Positions 1 through 6,149 of a DNA stretch of 8,077 nucleotides are shown piece after piece (the stretch's first letter is position 1; every line of letters starts with the position of its first letter). The position numbers and the translations under genes were made by a program. A model generated the notes under the pieces. It had not been told where the DNA came from, ran no database searches, and worked only from the letters and a program-made list of their open reading frames with translations. Source of the stretch: Pseudomonadota bacterium (GTDB taxonomy: Bacteria > Pseudomonadota > Alphaproteobacteria > Rhizobiales > Xanthobacteraceae); NCBI GenBank assembly GCA_023431725.1, contig JAEYVN010000125.1, forward strand, positions 1-8,077, read 5' to 3'.

Positions 1-2
1 GC

Positions 3-614
3 TTTGATCTGGACAAGGCCCCGCCGGCCGTCAGGGCGGGCCTGGCTGGTGCGCCGGCAGCCGGCCAGCGGCTGATGGAATGGAAGATTCCGACCCTGGC
101 GCGCGTCGCCAATCACTGGTCGATGAATACCGATACGATGGGGGTGTATGGCAATTACTATCTGAAACGCGCGATCGTTGCGCAGGCTGGTCTCGGCGCA
201 AATTTGCCCGAGGATGCGATCTATCCTCTCAATCTCGGCGACGAGACCGGGCAGCCGCTGACCGGCGCGCAGAAATACGTGCTGCATTTCGACAGGGGCA
301 CGATGCCGCCGGTCAATGCGTTCTGGTCGATCACGCTTTACGACCCGGACGGTTTCCAGGTTGCCAACAGCCTGAACCGCTTCGCCGTGAGTTCCTGGAT
401 GCCGTTCCAGTACAATCCCGACGGATCGCTGGACCTCTATTTCCAGAACGCGAACCCCGGCAAGGACAGGGAGGCAAATTGGCTGCCGGCACCCAAGGGT
501 CCGTTCAACCTGACGATGCGGCTCTATGCGCCGCAATCGGACGCCCTGACCGGGCGCTGGAACCCGCCGGCCGTCCGCAGGATGCAGGGGCTCCCGAACC
601 TCGTCGCGCAATAA
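3..614 (+). CDS. DUF1254/DUF1214 domain-containing protein, 3' part
   Basis: The gene is cut by the left edge. The reading frame is open from base 3 and ends at TAA 612-614, leaving 203 visible residues. The visible part carries the C-terminal DUF1214 region: NHWSMNTDTMGVYGNYYLKR, then a segment with FWSITLYDPDGF, then LNRFAVSSW, then a YNPDGSLDLYFQ stretch and GKDREANWLPAPKGPFNLTM, closing with a LTGRWNPPAVRRM tail. These blocks are characteristic of DUF1254 proteins, which have an N-terminal DUF1254 domain (outside the window here) and a C-terminal DUF1214 beta-rich domain. The family is widespread in proteobacteria, often exported, and its biochemical role is not established, so no function is assigned. 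The 151-nt gap to the DAHP synthase gene and the promoter-like sequence in it suggest separate transcription. Confidence 0.9.
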   Translation, partial: FDLDKAPPAVRAGLAGAPAAGQRLMEWKIPTLARVANHWSMNTDTMGVYGNYYLKRAIVAQAGLGANLPEDAIYPLNLGDETGQPLTGAQKYVLHFDRGTMPPVNAFWSITLYDPDGFQVANSLNRFAVSSWMPFQYNPDGSLDLYFQNANPGKDREANWLPAPKGPFNLTMRLYAPQSDALTGRWNPPAVRRMQGLPNLVAQ

Positions 615-686
615 ACTTGGCGGCGTCCGATACCTGCAAGACCGCGGCCGCAAGCGCCTGCATGTCAGGACCGGGCAACGTGATGA

Positions 687-715
687 TGGCAAGGGCTCTC
701 CGGCCCGGCTATAAG
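687..715 (+). promoter_or_regulatory. Candidate promoter for the DAHP synthase gene
   Basis: TATAAG at 710-715 is a good -10 match. TGGCAA at 687-692 is a weak -35 (3 of 6 to TTGACA) at the ideal 17-nt spacing. Transcription would start near 721-723, giving a 5' leader of about 45 nt before the ATG at 766. The prediction is by eye only and the -35 is poor. Confidence 0.35.
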
Positions 716-738
716 GCGGCCGACTGGGAGCGGCCGCC
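715..738 (+). promoter_or_regulatory. GC-rich inverted repeat in the DAHP synthase leader
   Basis: GGCGGCCG (715-722) and CGGCCGCC (731-738) are perfect 8-bp inverted arms around the 8-nt loop ACTGGGAG. The palindrome starts at the last base of the TATAAG -10-like element and ends 14 nt before the AGGAG ribosome binding site (753-757). It could be an operator overlapping the transcription start, or an RNA hairpin if transcription starts further upstream. The 8-bp palindrome GCGGCCGC occurs twice in this leader (644-651 and 730-737). No T-run follows, so it is not an intrinsic terminator. Confidence 0.45.
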
Positions 739-765
739 AGGCTAATGGCCGCAGGAGTAGCGACA

Positions 766-2154
766 ATGCCCGAACGTTGGACACCCGATGGCTGGCGTGG
801 AAAGCCAATCGTCCAGGTGCCGGATTATCCGGACCCAGCGGCCCTGACCGCTGTAGAGAAGCAGCTCGCCAGCTTTCCGCCGCTGGTTTTTGCAGGTGAG
901 GCCCGCAACCTGAAGAAGCAGCTCGCGCGCGTCTGCGCCGGCGAGGCTTTTCTGCTTCAGGGTGGCGACTGCGCCGAGAGCTATGTCGAACACGGTCCCA
1001 ACAACATCCGCGACTTCTTCCGCGTGTTTCTGCAGATGGCGGTGGTGCTGACCTTTGCCGGCGGATCGCCGGTGGTGAAGATCGGCCGCATCGCCGGCCA
1101 GTTCGCCAAGCCGCGATCGTCGCCGACCGAGAAACAGGGTGATGTCGAATTGCCGAGCTATCGCGGCGACATCATCAACGGCAACGAGTTCACGCCGGAA
1201 GCGCGCATCCCCGATCCGCGCCGTCAGATCGAGGCCTATCGTCAGTCGGCTGCGACGATGAACCTGCTGCGCGCCTTCGCGCATGGTGGCTTCGCCAATC
1301 TCGCGACCGTGCATCAATGGATGCTCGGCTTCGTGAAGGATTCGCCGCAGGCGCGTCGGTATCAGGAATTGGCGGATCGTATCTCCGAGGCGCTCGGCTT
1401 CATGCGCGCTTGCGGTCTCGATCTCGAAAGCCATCCCGAATTGCGCACGACCGATTTGTACACGAGCCACGAAGCGCTGCTGCTTGGCTACGAAGAGGCG
1501 ATGACGCGCATCGATTCGACCAGCGGCGACTGGTATTGCACCTCGGGCCACATGGTCTGGATTGGTGACCGGACGCGTCAGCCCGATCACGCGCATGTGG
1601 AATATTGTCGCGGCATTAAGAATCCGATCGGCCTGAAATGCGGACCGTCACTGAAGGCGGACGATCTGCTCAAGCTGATCGACATTCTCAATCCGGAAAA
1701 CGAACCGGGCCGGCTGACGCTGATCGGCCGTTTCGGCAACGAGAAGGTTGGCGAACATCTGCCGGCGCTCGTTCGTGCTGTGAAGCGCGAGGGACGTCAG
1801 GTGGTGTGGTCGTGCGATCCGATGCACGGTAACACCATCACCTCGGTCTCGGGTTACAAGACACGGCCTTTCGATCGCGTCCTGTCCGAGGTGAAGGAGT
1901 TCTTCGCTGTACATGCGGCAGAGGGCACATACGCCGGCGGTGTGCATCTGGAGATGACTGGGCAGAACGTCACTGAATGCACTGGTGGCGCGCGCGCGAT
2001 CTCGGATGCCGACCTCAATGATCGCTATCACACCTTCTGCGATCCGCGCCTGAATGCCGAACAGTCCATCGACATGGCATTCCTGGTGGCCGAGCTGCTG
2101 AAGAAGGAACGGGAATCCAACGCGAAGCCGTTCCCGCAGGTGGCTGGGCTTTAA
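766..2154 (+). CDS. aroG: 3-deoxy-7-phosphoheptulonate synthase, class II (DAHP synthase)
   Basis: This enzyme condenses phosphoenolpyruvate and erythrose 4-phosphate to DAHP, the first step of the shikimate pathway, in the cytoplasm. I start it at ATG 766 because AGGAG at 753-757 lies 8 nt upstream and the protein then opens [10 protein letters not shown], as in rhizobial relatives; ATG 745 in the same frame would add seven unconserved residues and lacks a ribosome site. Length is 462 residues, normal for the plant-type class II family. Expected metal ligands are visible: Cys69 in GGDCAES, His354 in DPMHGNT, Glu396 in [12 protein letters not shown] and Asp426 in CDPRLN. Their spacing matches the Mycobacterium tuberculosis enzyme as I recall it (Cys87, His369, Glu411, Asp441). 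Substrate residues Arg108 (IGRIAGQ), Arg269 (GDRTRQ), Lys291 (KCGPS) and Arg322 (IGRFG) are also in register. The family assignment is secure; the symbol aroG is conventional, and some genomes use other aro symbols. Confidence 0.96.
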   Translation: MPERWTPDGWRGKPIVQVPDYPDPAALTAVEKQLASFPPLVFAGEARNLKKQLARVCAGEAFLLQGGDCAESYVEHGPNNIRDFFRVFLQMAVVLTFAGGSPVVKIGRIAGQFAKPRSSPTEKQGDVELPSYRGDIINGNEFTPEARIPDPRRQIEAYRQSAATMNLLRAFAHGGFANLATVHQWMLGFVKDSPQARRYQELADRISEALGFMRACGLDLESHPELRTTDLYTSHEALLLGYEEAMTRIDSTSGDWYCTSGHMVWIGDRTRQPDHAHVEYCRGIKNPIGLKCGPSLKADDLLKLIDILNPENEPGRLTLIGRFGNEKVGEHLPALVRAVKREGRQVVWSCDPMHGNTITSVSGYKTRPFDRVLSEVKEFFAVHAAEGTYAGGVHLEMTGQNVTECTGGARAISDADLNDRYHTFCDPRLNAEQSIDMAFLVAELLKKERESNAKPFPQVAGL

Positions 2155-2177
2155 CGTCGTTTCGTTGATTTGGTCAC

Positions 2178-2207
2178 TCCGGGACAGCGTGAAACGCTGG
2201 ACCCGGA
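2178..2207. repeat. Intergenic palindrome, Rhizobiales-type repeat (hairpin 1)
   Basis: TCCGGG (2178-2183) pairs with CCCGGA (2202-2207), and inside it CAGCGT (2185-2190) pairs with ACGCTG (2194-2199) around a GAA loop, with a small internal bulge. The pattern of a CACTCCGGG-like start, an inner GC palindrome and ACCCGGAAGCC at the end resembles the short dispersed intergenic repeats I know from Bradyrhizobium and Rhodopseudomonas genomes. It begins 24 nt after the DAHP synthase stop. Repeat status rests on recognition, because only one copy lies in this window. Confidence 0.55.
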
Positions 2208-2216
2208 AGCCAAATA

Positions 2217-2241
2217 CCGTAACGCCGTCACGGCGTTGCGG
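2217..2241. repeat. Strong stem-loop (hairpin 2)
   Basis: An 11-bp stem is formed by 2217-2227 and 2231-2241, closed by the 3-nt loop TCA, with one T-G wobble at 2220/2238. The core is AACGCCG/CGGCGTT. It follows hairpin 1 by 9 nt, and the two may form one bipartite element or protect the 3' end of the aroG mRNA. No T-run follows. Confidence 0.5.
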
Positions 2242-2308
2242 GCTCGTGCGATCCAGCGCGCACCAAAAGCGCTCTGTGCATATCTATCCTGAACAAAATC
2301 TTGATGCG

Positions 2309-2334
2309 AAAAACCCCGAATTTACGGGGCTTTT
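2309..2334. terminator. Bidirectional rho-independent terminator-like hairpin
   Basis: CCCCG (2314-2318) pairs with CGGGG (2325-2329) around the loop AATTTA. Five A residues precede it (2309-2313) and TTTT follows at 2331-2334 after one C. Read on the - strand, the stem is followed directly by TTTTT, which is the better terminator; on the + strand one C interrupts. It lies 155 nt beyond the aroG stop, so it could end an aroG transcript, a small RNA, or a - strand transcript coming from the 2340-2650 region. The stem is short at 5 bp. Confidence 0.6.
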
Positions 2335-2547
2335 CGACATTCCGCCGCGTGTCCTCCCAGCAAATTTCCCGCCTGTTAACGCTGCATCGAGCGCGCCGGT
2401 CTTGCGGGCCGCGCGTGGCAATAAATCGAAAACAATTCGGTTCAAATATTACGCATACACGGCGCGGCCAAAGGATCAGCAGAATCCGGTCGCACCCAAG
2501 ATTGCCAGGGAGGCAGTCAATCGTGGCCGGCAAACAGGCCACACGCA

Positions 2548-2588
2548 TTTGCGATCGCGGTCGTGCCCTGCATGATCGCGATCGCGAA
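2548..2588 (+). other. Long 18-bp RNA-like hairpin
   Basis: Arms 2548-2565 and 2571-2588 pair along all 18 positions around the 5-nt loop CCCTG. Fifteen pairs are Watson-Crick and three are G-T (2550/2586, 2560/2576, 2563/2573). Those three would be G-U pairs in + strand RNA but C-A mismatches in - strand RNA, so a + strand transcript is favoured. A 6-bp hairpin at 2523-2542 lies just upstream. The hairpin ends 71 nt before the dgkA start and has no T-run, so it is unlikely to be a terminator. Its role is unknown. Confidence 0.5.
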
Positions 2589-2659
2589 AGCTGAAACAGG
2601 ACCGATTTTCTGATTTAGTCGGCGCCAGAATCGTTTGAATCCTGTCGGGGCGCTTCTCC

Positions 2660-3022
2660 TTGCAACGTATCCTGCGAGCTACGGTCAACACCCTCAATGG
2701 ATTGCGCGCCGCGGCGTCCAGCGAGGCGGCTTTCCGGCAGGAACTCGTTGCCTTTTTGCTGTCTGTGCCGCTCGCGCTCATCATTGCAACGGATCTGTGG
2801 ATGCGCGTCGCATTGATCGGTGTTGTTGCCGCGATCCTCATCGTTGAACTCTTGAACACAGCAATCGAGAAGCTTGCCGATCGCGTGACCCGCGAGCACG
2901 ATCCGATGATCGGTCAGGTCAAGGATATGGGCTCCGCCGCGGTTGGACTGACCTTACTGCTGGCGGGTTTCGTCTGGCTGGTGGCACTCGGAGAACGCAT
3001 TGCTGGGTTGTGGTGGAGCTGA
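2660..3022 (+). CDS. dgkA: Diacylglycerol kinase, integral membrane DgkA type
   Basis: An inner-membrane enzyme that phosphorylates diacylglycerol with ATP to phosphatidic acid, returning diacylglycerol (for example from periplasmic glucan modification) to phospholipid synthesis. The 120 residues are normal for the family. The amphipathic N-terminus carries SSEAAFRQE (Glu22), followed by three membrane spans at roughly 30-47, 48-67 and 93-114. The active-site blocks are VELLNTAIEKLADR (Glu63, Asn66, Glu70) and VKDMGSAA (Lys88, Asp89). These align at a constant offset of 6 with E. coli Glu28, Glu69, Asn72, Glu76, Lys94 and Asp95. The start is TTG 2660, with GGGG at 2647-2650 as a weak ribosome site; the in-frame stop TGA at 2636-2638 leaves CTG 2642 as the only other plausible upstream start, and the TTG gives the usual short N-terminus. 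nadE follows after 44 nt on the same strand. Confidence 0.93.
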   Translation: MQRILRATVNTLNGLRAAASSEAAFRQELVAFLLSVPLALIIATDLWMRVALIGVVAAILIVELLNTAIEKLADRVTREHDPMIGQVKDMGSAAVGLTLLLAGFVWLVALGERIAGLWWS

Positions 3023-3029
3023 CCATGCA

Positions 3030-3059
3030 TTGCGGGCTGCCGCTGTGCCGCGCTAGATA
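3030..3059 (+). promoter_or_regulatory. Possible promoter directly before nadE
   Basis: TTGCGG (3030-3035) and TAGATA (3054-3059), separated by 18 nt, resemble -35 and -10 elements. The predicted start would fall at about 3066-3067, on the nadE ATG itself. The ATG has no visible Shine-Dalgarno sequence, which fits a leaderless transcript. This is weak evidence by eye, and co-transcription from dgkA is equally possible. Confidence 0.25.
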
Positions 3060-3066
3060 ACCACTC

Positions 3067-4803
3067 ATGAACGCTCGTCCCGTAGATCGCCTCGCCATCG
3101 CCATTGCCCAGCTGAATCCTGTTGTCGGCGATGTTGCCGGCAATGCCGCGAAGGTGCGGGCTGCCCGCGTCCATGCGGCCGATGCCGACCTCATCGTGTT
3201 TCCGGAATTGTTCATCGCCGGCTATCCGCCGGAAGACCTTGTCCTGAAACCGGCCTTTCAGGCGGCCTGCCGGGCGGCTGTCGAGGAGCTGGCGCGGGAG
3301 ACCGGGCAGGGTGGCCCGGCGGTCGTCGTCGGCACGCCGTGGGCCGAGAATGGCAAGCTCTATAACGCCGTGGCATTGCTCGACGGCGGCCGGATCGCGG
3401 CGTTGCGCTTCAAGGTGGACCTGCCGAATTATGGCGTGTTCGACGAGAAGCGCGTCTTTTCCATCGGGCCGATGCCGGGCCCGGTCAACTTTCGCGGTGT
3501 CCGCATCGGCATTCCGATCTGTGAAGACATCTGGGGGCCGGAGCCGGCCGAATGCATCGCCGAGACCGGCGGCGAAATCCTGCTGGTGCCGAACGGCTCG
3601 CCGTATCGCCGCGGTGTCGTCGACCAGCGGCTCAGTGTGTCTGTTGCACGCGTCACCGAGACCGGCCTGCCGCTGCTCTACGCCAACCAGATCTGCGGCC
3701 AGGACGAACTCGTCTTTGAGGGCGCATCCTTCGTGCTGAACGCGGATGCCTCTCTCGCCGTGCAGCTTCCGGCTTTCGAGGAATGCGTGGTGACGACGCA
3801 TTGGGTGCGGGAAGCCGATGGCTGGCGTTGCGAAGGCGGGCCGATGGCGACACTCGATCCGCAGGACCGGACCGATTACGCGGCCTGCGTTCTCGGGCTG
3901 CGTGATTACGTCAACAAGAACGGTTTTCCCGGCGTCGTTCTCGGTCTGTCGGGCGGGATCGATTCCGCGCTCGTTGCTGCGATCGGCGTGGATGCCCTCG
4001 GTCGCGATCGCGTGCGCGCGGTGATGTTGCCCTACAAGTTCACGTCGGAGGAGTCATTCGCGGATGCTGCCGCGATCGCATTGGCGCTGGGCATTCGCTA
4101 CGACATCGTGCCGATCGAGAGTGCCGTATTGGGGCTCGAACAGGCGCTGGCCCCAGTGTTCGAAGGCCTCAAGCGTGACGTGACCGAAGAGAATTTGCAG
4201 GCGCGTGCGCGCGGTACCATCCTCATGGCGCTGTCGAACAAGTTCGGCTCGATGGTGATGACGACCGGCAATAAGTCGGAAATGTCGACCGGCTATGCGA
4301 CGCTGTATGGCGACATGAATGGTGGCTTCAACCCGATCAAGGATCTCTACAAGACCGAGGTCTTCCGCCTGAGCGCATTGCGCAATCGGTGGAAGCCGGA
4401 TGGCGCTCTCGGTCCCGATGGTGTGGTCATTCCGGAGAATGTCATCACCAAGCCGCCGACGGCGGAATTGCGTGAAAACCAGAAGGATCAGGATTCGCTG
4501 CCGCCTTACGACATGCTGGATCAGATCCTGGAGCGGCTGGTGGAACAGGAGCAGCCGATCGCCGATATCGTTGCGGCGGGTTTCGATGCGGCGATCGTCA
4601 CACGCGTTGATCGCATGCTCAACCTCGCCGAATACAAGCGCCGGCAGGCTGCGCCGGGCGTGAAGGTGACGCTGCGTGGGTTCGGCCGTGACCGGCGCTA
4701 TCCGATCACCAACAAGTTTCGCGACCCCGGCACGCCGCTGCCCAAGCCGGACACGACGATCGTCAACAACGTGACGGCTCGTTCGGAGGCGTTCGACTTT
4801 TAG
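3067..4803 (+). CDS. nadE: NAD+ synthetase, glutamine-hydrolysing
   Basis: Catalyses the last step of NAD synthesis: nicotinate adenine dinucleotide plus ATP and an amide nitrogen from glutamine give NAD. The 578 residues match the two-domain type. The N-terminal nitrilase-like glutaminase domain (about 8-260) carries the catalytic triad Glu47 in IVFPELF, Lys116 in RFKVDLPNYGVFDEKR and Cys152 in PICEDIWGP. The C-terminal synthetase domain (about 270-560) carries the ATP pyrophosphatase P-loop LSGGIDSAL (Ser295-Ser300), then TTGNKSE (399-405), STGYATLYGDMNGGFNPIKD (407-426), and a late RGFGRDRRYPITNKFR block. Nothing expected is missing. ATG 3067 has no clear ribosome site, but the start agrees with the usual beginning just ahead of the IAIAQLNPVVGD strand. 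The gene lies 44 nt after dgkA and converges on the DUF2865 gene. Confidence 0.97.
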   Translation: MNARPVDRLAIAIAQLNPVVGDVAGNAAKVRAARVHAADADLIVFPELFIAGYPPEDLVLKPAFQAACRAAVEELARETGQGGPAVVVGTPWAENGKLYNAVALLDGGRIAALRFKVDLPNYGVFDEKRVFSIGPMPGPVNFRGVRIGIPICEDIWGPEPAECIAETGGEILLVPNGSPYRRGVVDQRLSVSVARVTETGLPLLYANQICGQDELVFEGASFVLNADASLAVQLPAFEECVVTTHWVREADGWRCEGGPMATLDPQDRTDYAACVLGLRDYVNKNGFPGVVLGLSGGIDSALVAAIGVDALGRDRVRAVMLPYKFTSEESFADAAAIALALGIRYDIVPIESAVLGLEQALAPVFEGLKRDVTEENLQARARGTILMALSNKFGSMVMTTGNKSEMSTGYATLYGDMNGGFNPIKDLYKTEVFRLSALRNRWKPDGALGPDGVVIPENVITKPPTAELRENQKDQDSLPPYDMLDQILERLVEQEQPIADIVAAGFDAAIVTRVDRMLNLAEYKRRQAAPGVKVTLRGFGRDRRYPITNKFRDPGTPLPKPDTTIVNNVTARSEAFDF

Positions 4804-4821
4804 GGGTTCGAAGTCGCCACA

Positions 4822-4876
4822 TCATCCGTTCGTCCCCGGGTAAGCGGGGACCGAGAGATCCGCTCACGCCGGATGA
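4822..4876. repeat. Nested palindrome at a convergent gene junction
   Basis: An outer pair TCATCCG (4822-4828) and CGGATGA (4870-4876) encloses an inner perfect 7-bp hairpin, GTCCCCG (4832-4838) with CGGGGAC (4845-4851), loop GGTAAG. The inner motif closely resembles the GTCCCCG-N-CGGGGAC dispersed intergenic repeats common in Rhizobiales. It fills most of the 84-nt gap between nadE and the DUF2865 gene, which converge here. It may act as a bidirectional transcription block, although no T-run follows on either strand. Confidence 0.55.
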
Positions 4877-4887
4877 AAAGAGACGGA

Positions 4888-6021
4888 TTACTGCGTCTGC
4901 AGGAATTTCGGACCAACGGTCCGGATCGGCTTCTTCTCGCCGGTTTCGGCTGCAGGCGCCTCGGCCGCGGCCGGCACTGCCGGCGCGGTTTCGACAGCCG
5001 CGGGAGCGGTGCCTTTCTGTCCGGCCTTCTGAGCTGACGGCTGTCGTCCCTTAGCGTCGCGGGGGACCAACATCTGGCGGGCGCGTTCCTCGGTGACGAT
5101 GATATCGCCGCGATCCGCCGGTTGTGATGGATCGTCCTTCACCGCATTGGCCCAGCTTTCATTGGCGGCCTTGCAGGCGCAGGAGGCATTCCATTCCGTG
5201 CGGTATTTGAATGCGTTGGGAAGCTCGGTGTAGAGCCGGCCGCCGTTCGAGACCGCCTGCCGCATGTCTTCGCCCGGATTGCGATGGGAGTAGAGCACGG
5301 CTTCAGCGGCCGGGCACATGCGCTGGCAGGTCGCTTCGTCGTCCTGGAAACGATCGGGGGAGGTCGAGAACGAAATCGGGAAGAAATAGCCGTCACAGGT
5401 GCGCACGCACACGGTCCGATATGCGCCGCCGCTAACGGCGCTCGGATCGTGTTCAGGCGCGACGATCGAGCCTGGCCCGCCAAAAAGCTGCTCGAAGAAA
5501 TTACGCGGCCCCGGGGCGGCGGCTGCGGCCTGCGAGCGGTATTGCGGTCCGCAATCGTTCTGCGCCAGGGCCGTCAGGACCGCACGGCGCTGATTGTCTC
5601 GCTCATAGCCTGCGCCGGCGCCTTGAAAGCGCTGGAGGTCGCCCTGGAGACGCGCCAGGTTGGAGCGCATCTGCTGGATCTGGTTGTTCAACGGCCCGCA
5701 TTGGTCCGATCGGCCACCACCGCCGAAGAGCTGAAAGAAGCCATTGGCGTCGCACCCCAGCCGCCGCGATTGCATGGTGGCGCGGTCAAGGTCGGCCTGC
5801 TGGCGTCCCGCCATCTCCTCGAGGCGACGAATCTGCTCCATGCGGCCGGGATCGCCCCCCGAACGATCGATGGAGGCGAGCTGGCCCTCAAGCCGCTGGC
5901 ACACCTGATCGCGTCCGGATGAGGGGAATTGCTGGGCTGACGCGCCGACAAGGCTGCAGGCCAGCACGAGGCCACCAAGCGACAAGGTTCTCAAGGCGAT
6001 GGATCGGGCCATGCTTTTCAT
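4888..6021 (-). CDS. Secreted cysteine-rich DUF2865 protein
   Basis: Function unknown. The 377-residue protein opens with a Sec signal peptide: MKSMARS, a hydrophobic core (residues about 11-25) and a probable cleavage after ASA (27-29). It is therefore predicted periplasmic or outer-surface. Next comes a Gln/Arg-rich helical region with coiled-coil character (about 40-85 and 108-135). The DUF2865 core (about 200-290) includes TVCVRTCDGYFFPISFST, a Cys232/Cys236 pair and CACK (281-284). The Ala/Pro-rich tail (about 325-360) looks disordered. The mature part has ten Cys (41, 90, 108, 157, 205, 209, 232, 236, 281, 283), enough for five disulfides. FFQLFGGG (95-102) and FFEQLFGG (175-182) form an internal repeated motif. 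ATG 6021 has GCGGGAA just upstream; ATG 6012 is an alternative start three codons in and would also give a signal peptide. Confidence 0.88.
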   Translation of the reverse strand: MKSMARSIALRTLSLGGLVLACSLVGASAQQFPSSGRDQVCQRLEGQLASIDRSGGDPGRMEQIRRLEEMAGRQQADLDRATMQSRRLGCDANGFFQLFGGGGRSDQCGPLNNQIQQMRSNLARLQGDLQRFQGAGAGYERDNQRRAVLTALAQNDCGPQYRSQAAAAAPGPRNFFEQLFGGPGSIVAPEHDPSAVSGGAYRTVCVRTCDGYFFPISFSTSPDRFQDDEATCQRMCPAAEAVLYSHRNPGEDMRQAVSNGGRLYTELPNAFKYRTEWNASCACKAANESWANAVKDDPSQPADRGDIIVTEERARQMLVPRDAKGRQPSAQKAGQKGTAPAAVETAPAVPAAAEAPAAETGEKKPIRTVGPKFLQTQ

Positions 6022-6074
6022 TGGGTTCCCGCTGAACGTGCCCCTCAGTGCCCTCCGAATGAGGCGCCGGGATG

Positions 6075-6090
6075 GTTATCAAACGGTTAA
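6075..6090 (-). promoter_or_regulatory. CtrA-like binding site upstream of the DUF2865 gene
   Basis: On the - strand the sequence reads TTAA, seven bases (CCGTTTG), then ATAAC. The CtrA consensus of alphaproteobacteria is TTAA-N7-TTAAC, so there is one mismatch. It lies 53 nt upstream of the ATG at 6021, in the 128-nt gap to the transporter gene. A near-consensus match this short can occur by chance in 8 kb. Confidence 0.3.
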
Positions 6091-6149
6091 GCGCCAAGCA
6101 AATTCTCAAATCAGTCGCTGGTCGCGCGCCCAATTCGTGGGACGGCGGG

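Larger units (their letters stand above)
2155..2659. other. Gene-free structured intergenic region between aroG and dgkA
   Basis: About 505 nt without a convincing protein gene. Open frames here on both strands are rich in Arg, Ser and Cys and resemble no family I know. The stretch holds, in order, two tandem hairpins (2178-2241), a weaker AGCGC/GCGCT pair (2255-2273), the terminator-like hairpin (2309-2334), a locally AT-richer segment (about 2418-2460) in which I see no clear promoter, a 6-bp GTGGCC/GGCCAC hairpin (2523-2542) and an 18-bp hairpin (2548-2588). The density of structure suggests untranslated mRNA ends, repeats or a small RNA rather than decayed coding sequence. Confidence 0.6.

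Noticed and set aside
80..745. 221-codon + strand open frame overlapping the DUF1254 gene
   Set aside because: It is out of frame with the recognisable DUF1214 sequence, is rich in Arg and Ala as expected of a shadow frame in GC-rich DNA, and resembles no family.
742..1596. 284-codon - strand open frame opposite the DAHP synthase gene
   Set aside because: It is antisense to a clearly conserved enzyme and shows no motif; long antisense frames are expected in DNA with GC-rich third positions.
2165..2594. Open frames of 136 (+), 97 (+) and 106 (-) codons in the intergenic region after aroG
   Set aside because: They run straight through the hairpins and the terminator-like element, are rich in Arg, Ser or Cys, and show no domain. 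A GTG at 2523 with AGGGAGG upstream could start a 23-residue charged peptide, but nothing else supports it.
2914..3801. 295-codon - strand open frame opposite dgkA/nadE
   Set aside because: It is antisense to both well-supported genes and its composition (His, Arg, Asp rich, no motif) is that of a shadow frame.
5284..5922. 212-codon + strand open frame opposite the DUF2865 gene
   Set aside because: The - strand frame has a signal peptide and the DUF2865 core; the + strand frame has no recognisable feature.
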